64,000 nucleotides of DNA. Source: Trebouxia sp. TZW2008 (lineage: Eukaryota > Chlorophyta > Trebouxiophyceae > Trebouxiales > Trebouxiaceae). Location: NCBI GenBank assembly GCA_002118135.1, contig BDIU01000132.1:111809-175808 (forward strand), read 5' to 3'. Under the pieces are notes generated by a model. It was not told where the DNA came from. It made no database searches and was given only the letters and a program-made list of their open reading frames with translations. Both the position numbers and the translations under genes were made by a program. Positions 37,102-48,000 of the stretch are shown here, one piece after another (position 1 is the first letter of the stretch; each line of letters begins with the position of its first letter).

Positions 37102-38576
37102 TGTAGCGAATTGTACAGGACTCAGCGGCCAATATCAGGCTGCCCCTATAGACCAAGGCTCCCATTATGACGCCCAAAATGGCATAGACTTTTCCTTTCA
37201 GCAGCCGTGTCTTGCTGTGCCGCAGCCTTGATTCGTCTGTGGTCTATACAGCAGCCTTGTTGAGAGCCAAGTCTTCATCTTGCACTGGTCTGTTCAACGA
37301 ATCCTTGGGGTTTGCGCCCCAAAATGTATCTTTTCAGCTGAAGTTCCGATGCATTGAAGTAAACATTGTCGACACAAAGTCTGCCTGGCAGATCCTGCCA
37401 GAAAGCTTGTAGGCTTTGTCTGGCTGCTGTCATGCATTGCTTTGACTACTGCACACAAGCTGCAATTTTATCAGATGCAAATTCAACAGATTCTGTTGCT
37501 GCTCATCAACAAAGTGTCATGCTTGTGCATTCATCAAGTGACGTGTGGCGAGACTTTCACTCTTTCTACCACTGGATTTGATTATACAAAGGTGCTGCGT
37601 TCTCTGAAATCAGCACGGCCATACTCATCTCTGGATCATCGGCAAACAAACGTAGAGTACACAAGGGGTAGAAAGCCCAGCCAGACTAACTGTCTGTCAG
37701 CACAAAGTCAAATACAGAACAAAGGCAACGCATGATTGTCGACATGATCTGCGTCAACAGCTTATACTGACGCATCAGACTCTGGCAATATCAATCTGAT
37801 CTTGATGGTCCAGATGTACAGAAAATACAGGAGGGTCGTGAACCTTTTCTATGTCTGCAACGACTTCCTTGGCTGGGGAAAAAGTTAAATCCTAAGTTCT
37901 CAGAAATGCTAGCTAGCTTGGCTTTTCTGGGGACTAAAACACACCTCCTCAACCTTTGACCACTCTTCCGAATTTTGATCTACAGCTGCATCTTCTCGAA
38001 GCTTGTGGTACAAAACGCTGTCTCACCAAAATAGACAGAAACCAAATCCTTCATGTGTACTCATCTCTGCACCATTTGCTTCACACACTAGCGTACATCA
38101 GAATCTGAAAAGCACGCAGTATCTGTCAGCATATCTGAAGAGCAATTGCGGCATTGACGTTGTTGTACAATGACATCAATGTTGCAGTAACATCAAAAGT
38201 TGACAGGCTGCACAGTGCCTCCCAAGCTGGACTGACAAGCGCCACCCTACACCATCATTACCCCGGCAGACAATATGAAGCCACATAGTCACAGCTTGCA
38301 TGCGTATGCCTCAGAAAGCCCAACACGAACGCTAGCAACCACGTTCTTCTTGGACCAATCTCCCAGGCTGTATCTACTGACAGAGGATTTTGCTACGACA
38401 CCTAACAGCATACACTGTTCTTTTGGTCTTTCTACAGACCAATGTTTCCAGGGCAGGCTCTCTTCTGCTAGAGCAATGCTTCCAGATTAGAGGGCAGAAC
38501 AAACAAGCAAGCCCTTACCAACAGCAAACAGAGAACCAACATTGTCACGGCCATACCCTCCATTGCCCTGGGTCCA
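37102..38576. other. Convergent intergenic stretch
   Basis: This separates the TPS1 stop from the stop of the first LURP-one-related gene. Short open frames only, with no recognisable family or array. Confidence 0.5.
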
Positions 38577-40748
38577 CTACCCGCCATTCCCGGTTGTACT
38601 CATGTAAGGCCCAAAGGTCTGCTGACAGCCAAAAACGGTCTGATCAAGAGCAACAGTCACTGCCAGCATGAACGCTGAGTTGACGCTTGATAATGTGTGC
38701 AAGACGTACGCATCAAGGTGGCTTGGAATGGGCTGCTTCTGCTGAATGTTTGGCTTCACCTTGTTCATTTCTGCAACTGGTCGTGAGTACCCATCCTCCT
38801 GCATGACAAGAGGCCCAGGATCAAGAATGCTCAGGAATGCTCAAGAAGCAAAATGCGCAGGATCGCTCAAAATTCTCAGAAAGCCATGCTCAGCAGTAGA
38901 GCAAGGATACGCCTGAATTGGTAACAATACACAAGAATCGCAAGAATGCAAACGAGCAAGAATGCTCAGCAATGCTCAGCAATGCTCAGAATGCTCAAGA
39001 ATGCTGAGGAAACAAAAATCGCGATGCTGCTGCACAACAACAGGCAATGCTCAGAACAAATTAATAAAATCAGGCACATGCATTCCCAAACATCGCTACA
39101 AACATGTGTAGCGATGCTGCTGCACAGTAAGAGCCAATTTTGAGAAAACATGAGTGGCCATGCTGATACACAATAAGAGGCAATAGTGTGCTCATGAATG
39201 CTCAAGAAACACGAGCGGCAATGCTGCTGCACTACAAGAGCCAATGCTCAGAAAGTAAGAACGGCCATGCTGATGCACAATAAGAGCCAATGCTCAGGTA
39301 AGATGAGCGGCAATGCTACTATGCAACAATGCTTCAAAACAGGAGTGTAATGCTGACGAGGCCACAGGACCCTATGACATGACCGCACAGATACAACAGC
39401 TTCAGCAACAGCAACAGCCAGAGATGCTACCGCAACAATCAGTTTCGTGTGCATCACTGCAGCATTTCGGAGAATGTTGGCAGACGCTTTTGTGCCTAAG
39501 CTTTCAAATCCATGACGTGACTGGTGCACGCTGTCTGTGATTCGGCAAGAAGCACATCTTTGCGCTAGATTGTGCCAGAGGCTTGGATCCAATTCCTGCT
39601 GTAAGGTGACGCAAGGTACAGCACATAGGAGCAGTCACTGTTGTTACTAATTCACCTGGTGGACAATCTTGCCGTATGTCACACTGTCGTTGCCCTCCAT
39701 CTGGAAGTCTGCCACAGGCTTTGTCTTCTTGTGGTGGTGACCCTGCCCATCTGCCATGTCAGGCTGCCTCTTAGCCTTGCCCTTCAGAAACACCTAAAGC
39801 ACAAGCAAGCAAAATGTCCAACAGGAAGTGCCATGAGCTGTGACAATGTGCAAAGCCAGGCTGCCTCTTAGCCCTGCCCTTCAGAAAGACTTGCAGGCGC
39901 AAGCAAGCAGGATGCCATACAAGCAGTATGCAGTTGCAATCAAGCAAGACGTCCAACAGGCAGTATGCTGAGCACAGGGCTCCAAAGGAGCTAAGGAAAT
40001 ATGCAATGTCAGGGCTTGAATGCATCAGCAATCGACAGCTGAGGGATGAACAGCACTGAACAAGAAGCAGCTGCAGCAACATGGTGAGCACACAATTCTG
40101 TTCAATGCTTGCTTGGCGCAGTTATGCACAAAAGAGTGGCTTCGTCATCAGCTGAGCATGTGCATTTGCAGCATTACACGTCATGCATTCTTGGAGGCTT
40201 ACACAATCAACTTACCTCTGCATTAACACACGCTGACTGAGTCTTCACAGTGGCAATCTTGTCAGCTTTCTGAGTGCTTTTCCCAGAGAAAATGTACCAC
40301 TTGTTACAAAGACTGAAGCTCTTCTTCTTGAGAGTGAGCACAGTAGATCCAGCTGTATCTTTGATATGCATGCATGACGTAGGCACGTACATGCTTCTAT
40401 AAACATCGTTCGACCTCCTGCTAGTGTTCAAGCCATGTACTCTGCAAGGCACACATCAGTTGACTGCTCTGCGAAACGTCAAGCACGCCACTCACAGGGC
40501 CAATTGCAAATTTGAAAGACAGGAGCAGCCCAGTACCTGAATCGTTGTGCACCAGCACTGTCTACGACGTTGTACACCTCTGTGCTGAGTGGGTTGAGGT
40601 TGGTTCGCAGCGTGAGTGCCACGTCGTGGGGCAAGCAGAACTTCGGGTCGACGATGGGGAGGGCGTCCCGACTGTTCAGCTGATCCCATGGCATGGCGAT
40701 GGCAGGTTTTGGTTGTTCGAATTCGACTGCTACGCCTTTGTCAGCCAT
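38577..40748 (-). CDS. LURP-one-related (LOR) protein, copy 1
   Basis: A member of the LURP-one/LOR family (Pfam LOR, tubby C-terminal-like fold), linked in plants to defence-related expression. Biochemical function is unknown. Exons in transcript order are 40537-40748, 40216-40441, 39656-39793 and 38577-38798, giving 265 residues. Family landmarks appear in order: VYNVVDSAGAQRFR, TVLTLKKKSFSLCNKWYIFSG, VFLKGKAKRQ, DFQMEGN, VTYGKIVHQ and YVLHTLSSVNSAFMLAVTVALD. Compared with copy 2 it has 13 extra residues in exon 2 and lacks the Gly/Tyr tail, ending FGPYMSTTGNGG. Exon boundaries and phases are the same as in copy 2. Intron 3 is filled with an AATGCTCA minisatellite, and a 40-bp copy of exon 3 lies at 39855-39897. 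Confidence 0.88.
38800..39350. repeat. AATGCTCA-type minisatellite
   Basis: Irregular tandem units built on CAATGCTCAGCAATGCTCAG and the longer GCGATGCTGCTGCACAACAA segment recur across intron 3 of LOR copy 1. A shorter run of the same units lies in the corresponding intron of LOR copy 2 (about 42255-42330). Confidence 0.9.
39855..39897 (-). repeat. Partial copy of LOR copy 1 exon 3
   Basis: Minus-strand TTTCTGAAGGGCAGGGCTAAGAGGCAGCCTGGC repeats the exon start at 39793, preceded by GCCTGCAAG. A matching relic of LOR copy 2 exon 3 lies at about 42801-42830. Confidence 0.85.
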
Positions 40749-41914
40749 TGCGAGCTAATGCAAAGCGTGCCAATTATGAACGAGAAAGTTCCAATGTGCT
40801 GGGCAACGATGAGGCGCTGGACCTGCAGCACCCGGATCCAGTCATGCTCGATACCACGCCAGCAGTTGCCTGCCATGTCACAAGCATTGCCGCTGCGGCG
40901 TCCCTGCCTCTCTTGTGAAGACTCCAAGGTCACTTGGGCATCAGGTCATCAGCAATACCACTCACACCTAAGCTGTCGCGTATGTCGCACAACTTCACCC
41001 ACAGTGCACATTGTAGTCATTACAGTTGTCGCTGCTGAGGCTGCTTCATCTTGATCAGGCTGAATTCTAGAGTCTGAAGCTGTGCTGCAAATTGCACTTG
41101 TATGTTGTAACTTGCAATCATACAGGTTTTGTATGCATGGGTCAGCAGACATTACAGCTGTTGTGGCTGTCGGTTGATGCCTTTTTGTCATAGTGCCTGT
41201 GTGGTGGACGCATCAATGTGATCAAGGTCTATCCGCAATGTCTTACTGGCCATGGTGACAATGTTTCCAATGGTGCAGCAGCATCCTTGAGTTCGTGCAG
41301 CATCCTACAAAATGCAGCTCAATGCGACCATGGGTATCGCAGGACCACGCTTGGAACAAACATGTAACAGCATGCAACAATAATCTGGTGAGCGCTGCCA
41401 ACTTCGACAACTTATCATTGCCAGATGACAACATCAATGTTCTTGAGTTTGACACTCAAATGTACCTCATACTATTCAGTGGCACAATGGGTTCCCTTTA
41501 TACTGATGCGATCATTGGCTTGCAGCTCAGCATCATAAGAAAGTCAAAATCATGCAGCCGCAGCTGGCCTCAAGCTGAATAAAAGCTTTGACAATCCAGT
41601 AATGTATATTCCCAACAAAAATTATGACTATGCAACACACTAGCGAAGAATCAAGCAGTTGCTAACAAGCAGAGTTGAACACACTCACAACACCAGCAAA
41701 CAAACACTTGCCAGCATGCCACAACATACTGATGTATTGATCTCGAATGCGTTGATCCTGAATAATGATTGCAATGGTCAAATGACATGACAGAGCTCAA
41801 CATGCATACACATACATAAATTCGGCCAAGGCAAATGCCTCCAGCTCAAATCACCAGGGGCCACCAAAAGGCACAGCAAAATAGATTTTGCCGCAGCAAT
41901 GCTTCCAACTCAAA
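40749..41914. other. Intergenic stretch between the LOR genes
   Basis: It contains the promoter of LOR copy 1, a relic of the TPS1 last exon (41125-41205) and the 3' region of LOR copy 2. A plus-strand open frame at 41295-41582 (95 codons) has no recognisable family and I do not call it a gene. Confidence 0.55.
41125..41205 (+). pseudogene. Relic copy of TPS1 exon 20
   Basis: CAGGTTTTGTATGCATGGGTCAGCAGACATTACAGCTGTTGTGGCTG, then GATGCC, aligns with CAGGTTCTTTGTGCATGGGTCAACAGAGATTGCAGCTCTTCTGGCTG at 37014-37060. It keeps the acceptor CAG but is frameshifted. It lies 4.1 kb beyond TPS1 with a complete LOR gene in between, so it marks a tandem segmental duplication. Confidence 0.85.
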
Positions 41915-43726
41915 TCACCAAAAGCCACCAAATAGGAATGGGGTGGCCAACAAGCCAGCACCCAGCAGTAATGGAGCACCATAGCCAAACCCTCCATACC
42001 CATACCCTCCGTACCCATAGCCCCCATATCCTCCATATCCATACCGACTGTAAGGGCCATAGGCCATTTGCTGAGGGCTGAACAGAGCCTCATCAAGGGC
42101 AACTGTCACCGCCAGCATGAACACTGAGTCAATGCCTGGTAGTGTGTGCAGGACATATGTGTCAAGGTGGCTTGGAATAGGCTGGTCCCGTTGAATGTTT
42201 GCCTTCACCTTATTGATTTCTGCAACTGGCCGTGAGTAACCATCCTCCTGCACAATAACAAGCAATGCTCAGCAACAAGCAATGCTCAACCAAAGGGCAA
42301 CGCTCAACAACAGGCAATACTCTGCCACAGGCAATCCTCAGATAACAGCAGCCATAACATGATAGTGCATGCTGGCTGGGAGCAATACAAAGGCAAAAGA
42401 GCAGTCCTTCATCACAAATGCCAGCTCCGGGCGGAGCTGACATTCAGACTGCAGTATGGGATGTGTACAGGCAAACACACAGCCGATGTTGCTGTGTTGA
42501 CAGCAACACAGCAATATAGCATATGTTTATGCAAATATGCTGATACTGCTACTCACTTTGCAGACAGACCAAACACGCCACATGGTATGTACAACATACC
42601 TGGTGGACAATCTTGCCATATGAGACATTGCGGTTGCCTTCCATGAGGAAGTCTGCAACAGGCTTTGGCTTCTTATGGTGGTGGACCTGCCCATCAGCAG
42701 TGTCAGGCTGCCTCTTGGCCCTTCCCTTCAGGAAGATCTGCAAACACAAGCAAGCAAAATGTCAAAACAGGCACTGCCATAAAGTGCGAACAGTGCAAAG
42801 TCAGGCTGCCGCGCTTCAGGAACATCTGGAATGCAAGCAAGCAAAATGTCAAACAAGCACACTGCTGAGCACAGTGCTAATACAGCGCTGTGGTAATACG
42901 CGCCTTGATGAAGGTCAATTGCACCAGCAAATCAGACTTAAGTGGTTGATGAGATCTGAGATGCAAGTACCCAAAATTTGAAGACACAGGCAGCATGTGC
43001 ATTGCAGAACGGTGCAGATCCATTGCAGTACACGATCTCAGCAGGTGACATTGGGTGACACACGAGACATAAACACCACTGATCAAAGGACAGCTGCAGC
43101 AACATCCTGAGAGCGAGCTACCATTCATGTTTAGTGTCTGCAGACACTCAAACAAGAGCCACTTTTCAAGGAGTGGCAAGCAAAGCTTCCATCTTTGTGC
43201 TGCAAAAGTGCCATGTAATGTAGTGTTACAGATGCGCCCAACAACTCACCTCTGCGCTTGTGGACCCCGACTGAGGCTTCACAGTTGCAATTTTGACAGC
43301 TTTTTGGGTACTGTTTCCACTGAAGATGTACCACTTGTTGTGTGCGCTGAAGCTTTTACTCTTGAGAGTAAGCACAACTGCTCCTGCCCTGTCCACAATG
43401 TGCATGCTGCTTCCGCTGGTGTTCACAGCATATACCCTGCAAAGCAAGGATTACCTCAGTGGTCTGAGCACAAGCACAGCAGTCACATGACGATGTGCAA
43501 AAGCAGAAGCAGCTTGGTACCGGAACTGGGGTGCGCCAGCACTGTCGACAATGTTGTAAACCTCTGTGCTGCGCGGGTTGAGATTGGCTTGCAAAGTGAA
43601 CACTACGTCGTGGGGCACGCAGAAGCCCTGGCCGACGACGGGAAGGATATCTCGGCTACTTTGCTGATCTACGGGCACGCCCATGACAGGTTCCGACTGC
43701 TCGACTGCTGCACCTTTGTCAGCCAT
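41915..43726 (-). CDS. LURP-one-related (LOR) protein, copy 2
   Basis: Tandem paralogue of the LOR gene at 38577-40748 with identical exon structure: 43521-43726, 43250-43436, 42600-42737 and 41915-42247, giving 287 residues. Landmarks are VYNIVDSAGAPQFR, VVLTLKSKSFSAHNKWYIFSG, IFLKGRAKRQ, DFLMEGN, VSYGKIVHQ and YVLHTLPGIDSVFMLAVTVALDE. The end differs: a Tyr/Gly repeat (SRYGYGGYGGYGYGGYGYGG) is followed by a hydrophobic LLLGAGLLATPFLFGGFW, which could anchor the protein in a membrane or drive self-association. The start MADKG is chosen because copy 1 begins the same way, although an in-frame ATG lies a few codons upstream. Confidence 0.88.
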
Positions 43727-45091
43727 TTCAGGCCGTTGCATGCAACGCGAGCTGATATGCACGAGCAAGTCGAGTTACGCTAAGCACTGAGTTCTCTCTG
43801 CACCACTGCAATACCACGAGCCACTCGCAACTGCCTAACGACGATATGCTGCGAAGGTTGATGGAGACGCGACTGCAAAGCTTTGCATATGCACATGATG
43901 CATGTAATGAGCTTCCACGTCAAAGCAGCGGCAGCTTCCGAACCAGCTCCGAGTTCAAGTCTGCCTAGGTTAACACAACCCTAGGAACTTGCCAAGCATC
44001 TACCGGCAGCGGTCCTGTACAGGCAACCGTTTTGAAGGGCGACCATTGAGCCCAGCTGTTGTCAATTGTTGTCTGTTGTGACTGTTCAGCACAGTCGGGC
44101 AGCGTGCTGAGGTCAAGGCAGGCATTTTGCAAAACGCTCAGCTTGCACAGCCTGCTTCAGGAGAGAATTTCGTATTCCGACTTTTGCAATTGAGAGGAAG
44201 AGAGACAAGGAAGGAGAAAGGATGAATAAGGGGTTTGACATGCTGAAGGCCTCTCTCGAGCTCATGACATGCTTATGTCTACACTTCAAGGGAAAAAAGG
44301 GGTTTTGAAGGATATCAATTCAGCCATGCTTGTCTACCACGGGATCAAAAGTGCTGTGAGCCTTCACCTGACACTGTGACATCAAAATTGGTACGCATTA
44401 TAACATCAACGCATGCATAAGGAATGTCAATGCGTGTCCCTTATGACGCATTTCTTGTACGCAACGCTAACTCAACCAGCTGAAAGCCATGGCAACTTGC
44501 AACACTTTATGACGAGCCAAAGATGGCTGTTTTCACTCCTTTGTTGCCGGAAAAATAAAGTTCGGAATCAACAAGCAATTGAGCAATTTTCAAGCTGCTC
44601 AAAGCCTTACTGTTGTACAAGTTGATTCAAGCTTATGACCTTTTGTCATAAGACTACAAACAGTTTGCAGGCAAGCTTTGCTCAAATCATGGCCAGCGAA
44701 CACAATGCTGCCCAGTTTTTCACCAAAAGGCGGCAAGACAATCTCATGGCTCCTCATAGCTGCTGGCTCCTACTGACAATCAGGTTTGGCATGATTCTTG
44801 TCCTGCTTTACAGGGGTTGTAAGTATGTCCTGTCCAATCAAGTTGCAGGCCTGCTTACTGCTGAACGTTGGCTGGCCTGCTTGCAGTCAATAGCCATTTT
44901 GCTGGTGCTGGACTGATGCAACTAAAAACGGTTCAGTTGATACGCTGCAGCTGACAAGCTGGCGGAACTGTGAATGGCTTTGACCAATGCTCAGCCATCA
45001 CACGTCAACGCCATGCAACCTCCAGCCAATTCAACACTCTACTTCCAACGTTCACACGCCATGGGATCATCGATCATACGTGACTTCACGA
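43727..45091. other. Intergenic stretch
   Basis: This lies between the LOR copy 2 start and the end of the giant surface-protein gene. It is fairly AT-rich around 44200-44650. Short open frames (for example 44635-44916 on the plus strand) show no family features. Confidence 0.5.
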
Positions 45092-48000
45092 TCAAGTGGA
45101 GTCGACTGAATGCTGTGAACCTGTGCTTTTGATAGACAGCATCGGCTGCATAGATTGTGATCTTTGAGCCTTGGGAGCTGGTACTGGTGCCATTTGCACA
45201 CCTGGACGCTGCATGCCCTGGTTTCTTGGACGCTCCAAACAGCAGTTCACACACCAACCAAACCCGGCTTTGATACTCCTCACAACCTGTCCTGGGAATG
45301 CTACAGTTGCTCGCCAGGCTGCTTTCACAATGCGTTTGCCCTGGCTCCAAAATGCCACAATGTAGCTGCGGCCGTACTTGATGGTCATGTAAGCCACAGC
45401 AATCAGGAAGGCCACATTGAGAATGAGGAGCAGGATGGCGATTGCACTTGATCCCACAGTGCTGATCACATTGCCGTCATCAAGGAACATTGTACAGCCC
45501 ACGGCAGTGGCAGTCACCGCAACCATGCCAAGCACCTGCAGAAAGGGCAGCTTCATCTGAGTCGTAATCACACTCTATAAAAGGGTTAATCGGCAGTCAG
45601 GAAGGTCACATTAAACATGAGCAGCAGAGTGGCGCTCATGCTGGAGCCCACGGTGCTGATGACATTGCTGTCATCTAGGAACATTGCACAGCCCACTGCA
45701 GTGGCAGTCACAGCGACCATGCTCAACACCTGCAGAAAGGGCAGGTTCATCTCAGTCACAACAATGCTTTGTACAAGGGTTGATCAGCAATCAGGAAGGC
45801 CACGATGAGGATGAGGAGCAGGATGGCAATCGCGTGTCTGAGTCCACGGTGCTGATGACGTTCCTATCATGTAGGGACATGGCACAACTCACTGCAGTGG
45901 CAGTCACCGCAACCATGCCAATCACCTGCAGAAAGGGCAGGCTGATTTCAGTCACAGCAACACTTTGTCGAAGGGTTAATCGGCAGTCAGGAAGGCCACG
46001 TCAAACATAAGCAGCAAAGTGGCAATTGCGCTGGAGCCCGTGTGGCTGATGACATTGCTGTCATCTAGGATTATGGTACATCCTACGGCAGTGGCTGACA
46101 CCACAATCATGCCAAACACCTGCAGACAGGGCAGGTTCATCTCAGTCACGATCCTCTGTAAAAGGGTTGATAAGCAATCAGGAAGGCAACGATGAGAAAG
46201 AGCAGAAGGACGGCAATTGCGCTTGAACCCACAGTGCTGACGACGTTGCTGTCATCTAGAAATATGAGGTACCCCACAAAACCTGCAGATACTACAAACA
46301 TGCCCAATTTGTGCAGAGACATGTGTTCCTGAAGACAACTCAATAAACCTGTACTCAGTTGATGCAGCTCACCACTGTGAAATGTGGCGCTCAAAGCAGG
46401 CACATGCAAGGCTCAAGATGGACGTGCTGAGGTGACATAGCAAAGCTGAATGAGCTTTGGCTCCCATACTCTTGGCAGTGAGGGCCTCGGCTCATTGAGA
46501 TGTGCCATGCTCACTCAACAGATCCTTGTCGAGTTCTGCATAAGTCTGAGAATATGTCAGAGCGAGTTTTCAATCCCCAGAATGACTTAGCATGTCTGTG
46601 AAAGCATATAGATTGCTGTCTGGAGTGGTGTGAGAGCAAACACATTCAGGACTCAAGCAGGATGGCTGTCCTAATGATGACTTGGACAAACACATGCAAC
46701 ACTCAGTAAGCTGTCTCAAATGATGCAGCACACTTGAACAAGCTGGGGCTTCCAGGGCCAAGACTTGCCAAACTCTAGAAGGATCTGCTAAGTTGACATA
46801 AGACACCTAACAATCATATTATTGCATCAAGGTGATGACGATCATGATAAAGACGGTGGTGACCACAACAATATACCACACCTGAATGAGCTGTGGTTCC
46901 CATCGATCCAGAGGATGGAGGTGCGCCAAAGCAACAACACCAAATCCCAAGATGACTAGCATGATGGTATTGTGAAACCACATGCACCGATCAACAAGTC
47001 TATGCTCATTTGACAATGCACACTCAAAAGAGCTGTGGCTTCCGGACCCAAGACTTGCAGGACTCAAGCAGCATCTGCTCAACCGACATGGCACATCTGT
47101 TCAAGGACAAGATCTCAAAACCATGATGATGTCAGTCATCATGAGCACAGCGCTCAACACAACAGTAACATTCCACACCTGAATGAGCTGTGATTCCCAT
47201 TGGTCCAGAGGATGAAGGTACTCCAGAGCAACTGTGCCAAAATCGAGGATGACCAGCAACATGGTGATTTGGAAATCACAAGCAACATGTCAAGCATCAA
47301 ATAGCCTTTGCTTAGTTGATGCAGCACACCTGAATGAGCTGTGGCTCCCATTGATCCAGGGGATGGAGGTACGCCAGAGCAATCGTGCCAAAGCCCAGGA
47401 TGACCAGCATGATGATGACTTGGAAGAAGGAGTCAAGGGTGTTGGCAAAGACCTGAGCCGCCGCCAGGCCTAGGGTTTGCACCAGAACCACGCTCTCCCA
47501 GAACCAGAATCTTGGCCTGCGATGATCACACATCAGAACTTGTTTGCTCAGAACTTTTCTGACGGATCAAGCAATAGTTTCGAGAATCTGTCAGTTCATC
47601 AATGGCTTGATGCCAAATTGCTCCCTGAACTGTAAATCAAGTAGTGACTGCTTGCCGTTTTGGCTCAGAAGGGCTGACAGGTAATGTTGCTGAGTGATGC
47701 TGAGATGCAAACCTCATAGTCTGCACCAACACTGCTCTCTTCCAAGCTGCAGTTGCCAACCAGGACAAGTTGGTTGCACCATCTCTTGATGACAGGTTGA
47801 GCAAGCCGAGACCAAGTAAGTCCAAGCTTATGGATCATAGTGAGTGCAACAGAGTTTTGATGCTCGACGTGTTCCCTCTTGAACCGTACACAATGTAACG
47901 AGGGTGACGCAGAGTTGCTAAGGAACCTGAAAAAGACAGTAGTGGTGAGTAACATTGACAGGCAAGACCCAGAGTGTGGAACAACACCACACTCCTGGGA

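Noticed and set aside
41295..41582. 95-codon plus-strand ORF between the LOR genes
   Set aside because: No recognisable family. It lies inside a duplicated intergenic block and may be chance.
44635..44916. 93-codon plus-strand ORF
   Set aside because: No domain, no splice partner and unremarkable codon pattern.
45535..46330. Regular 194-bp array as a CRISPR or satellite
   Set aside because: Units are diverged exon halves with acceptors; there are no short identical repeats or unique spacers.
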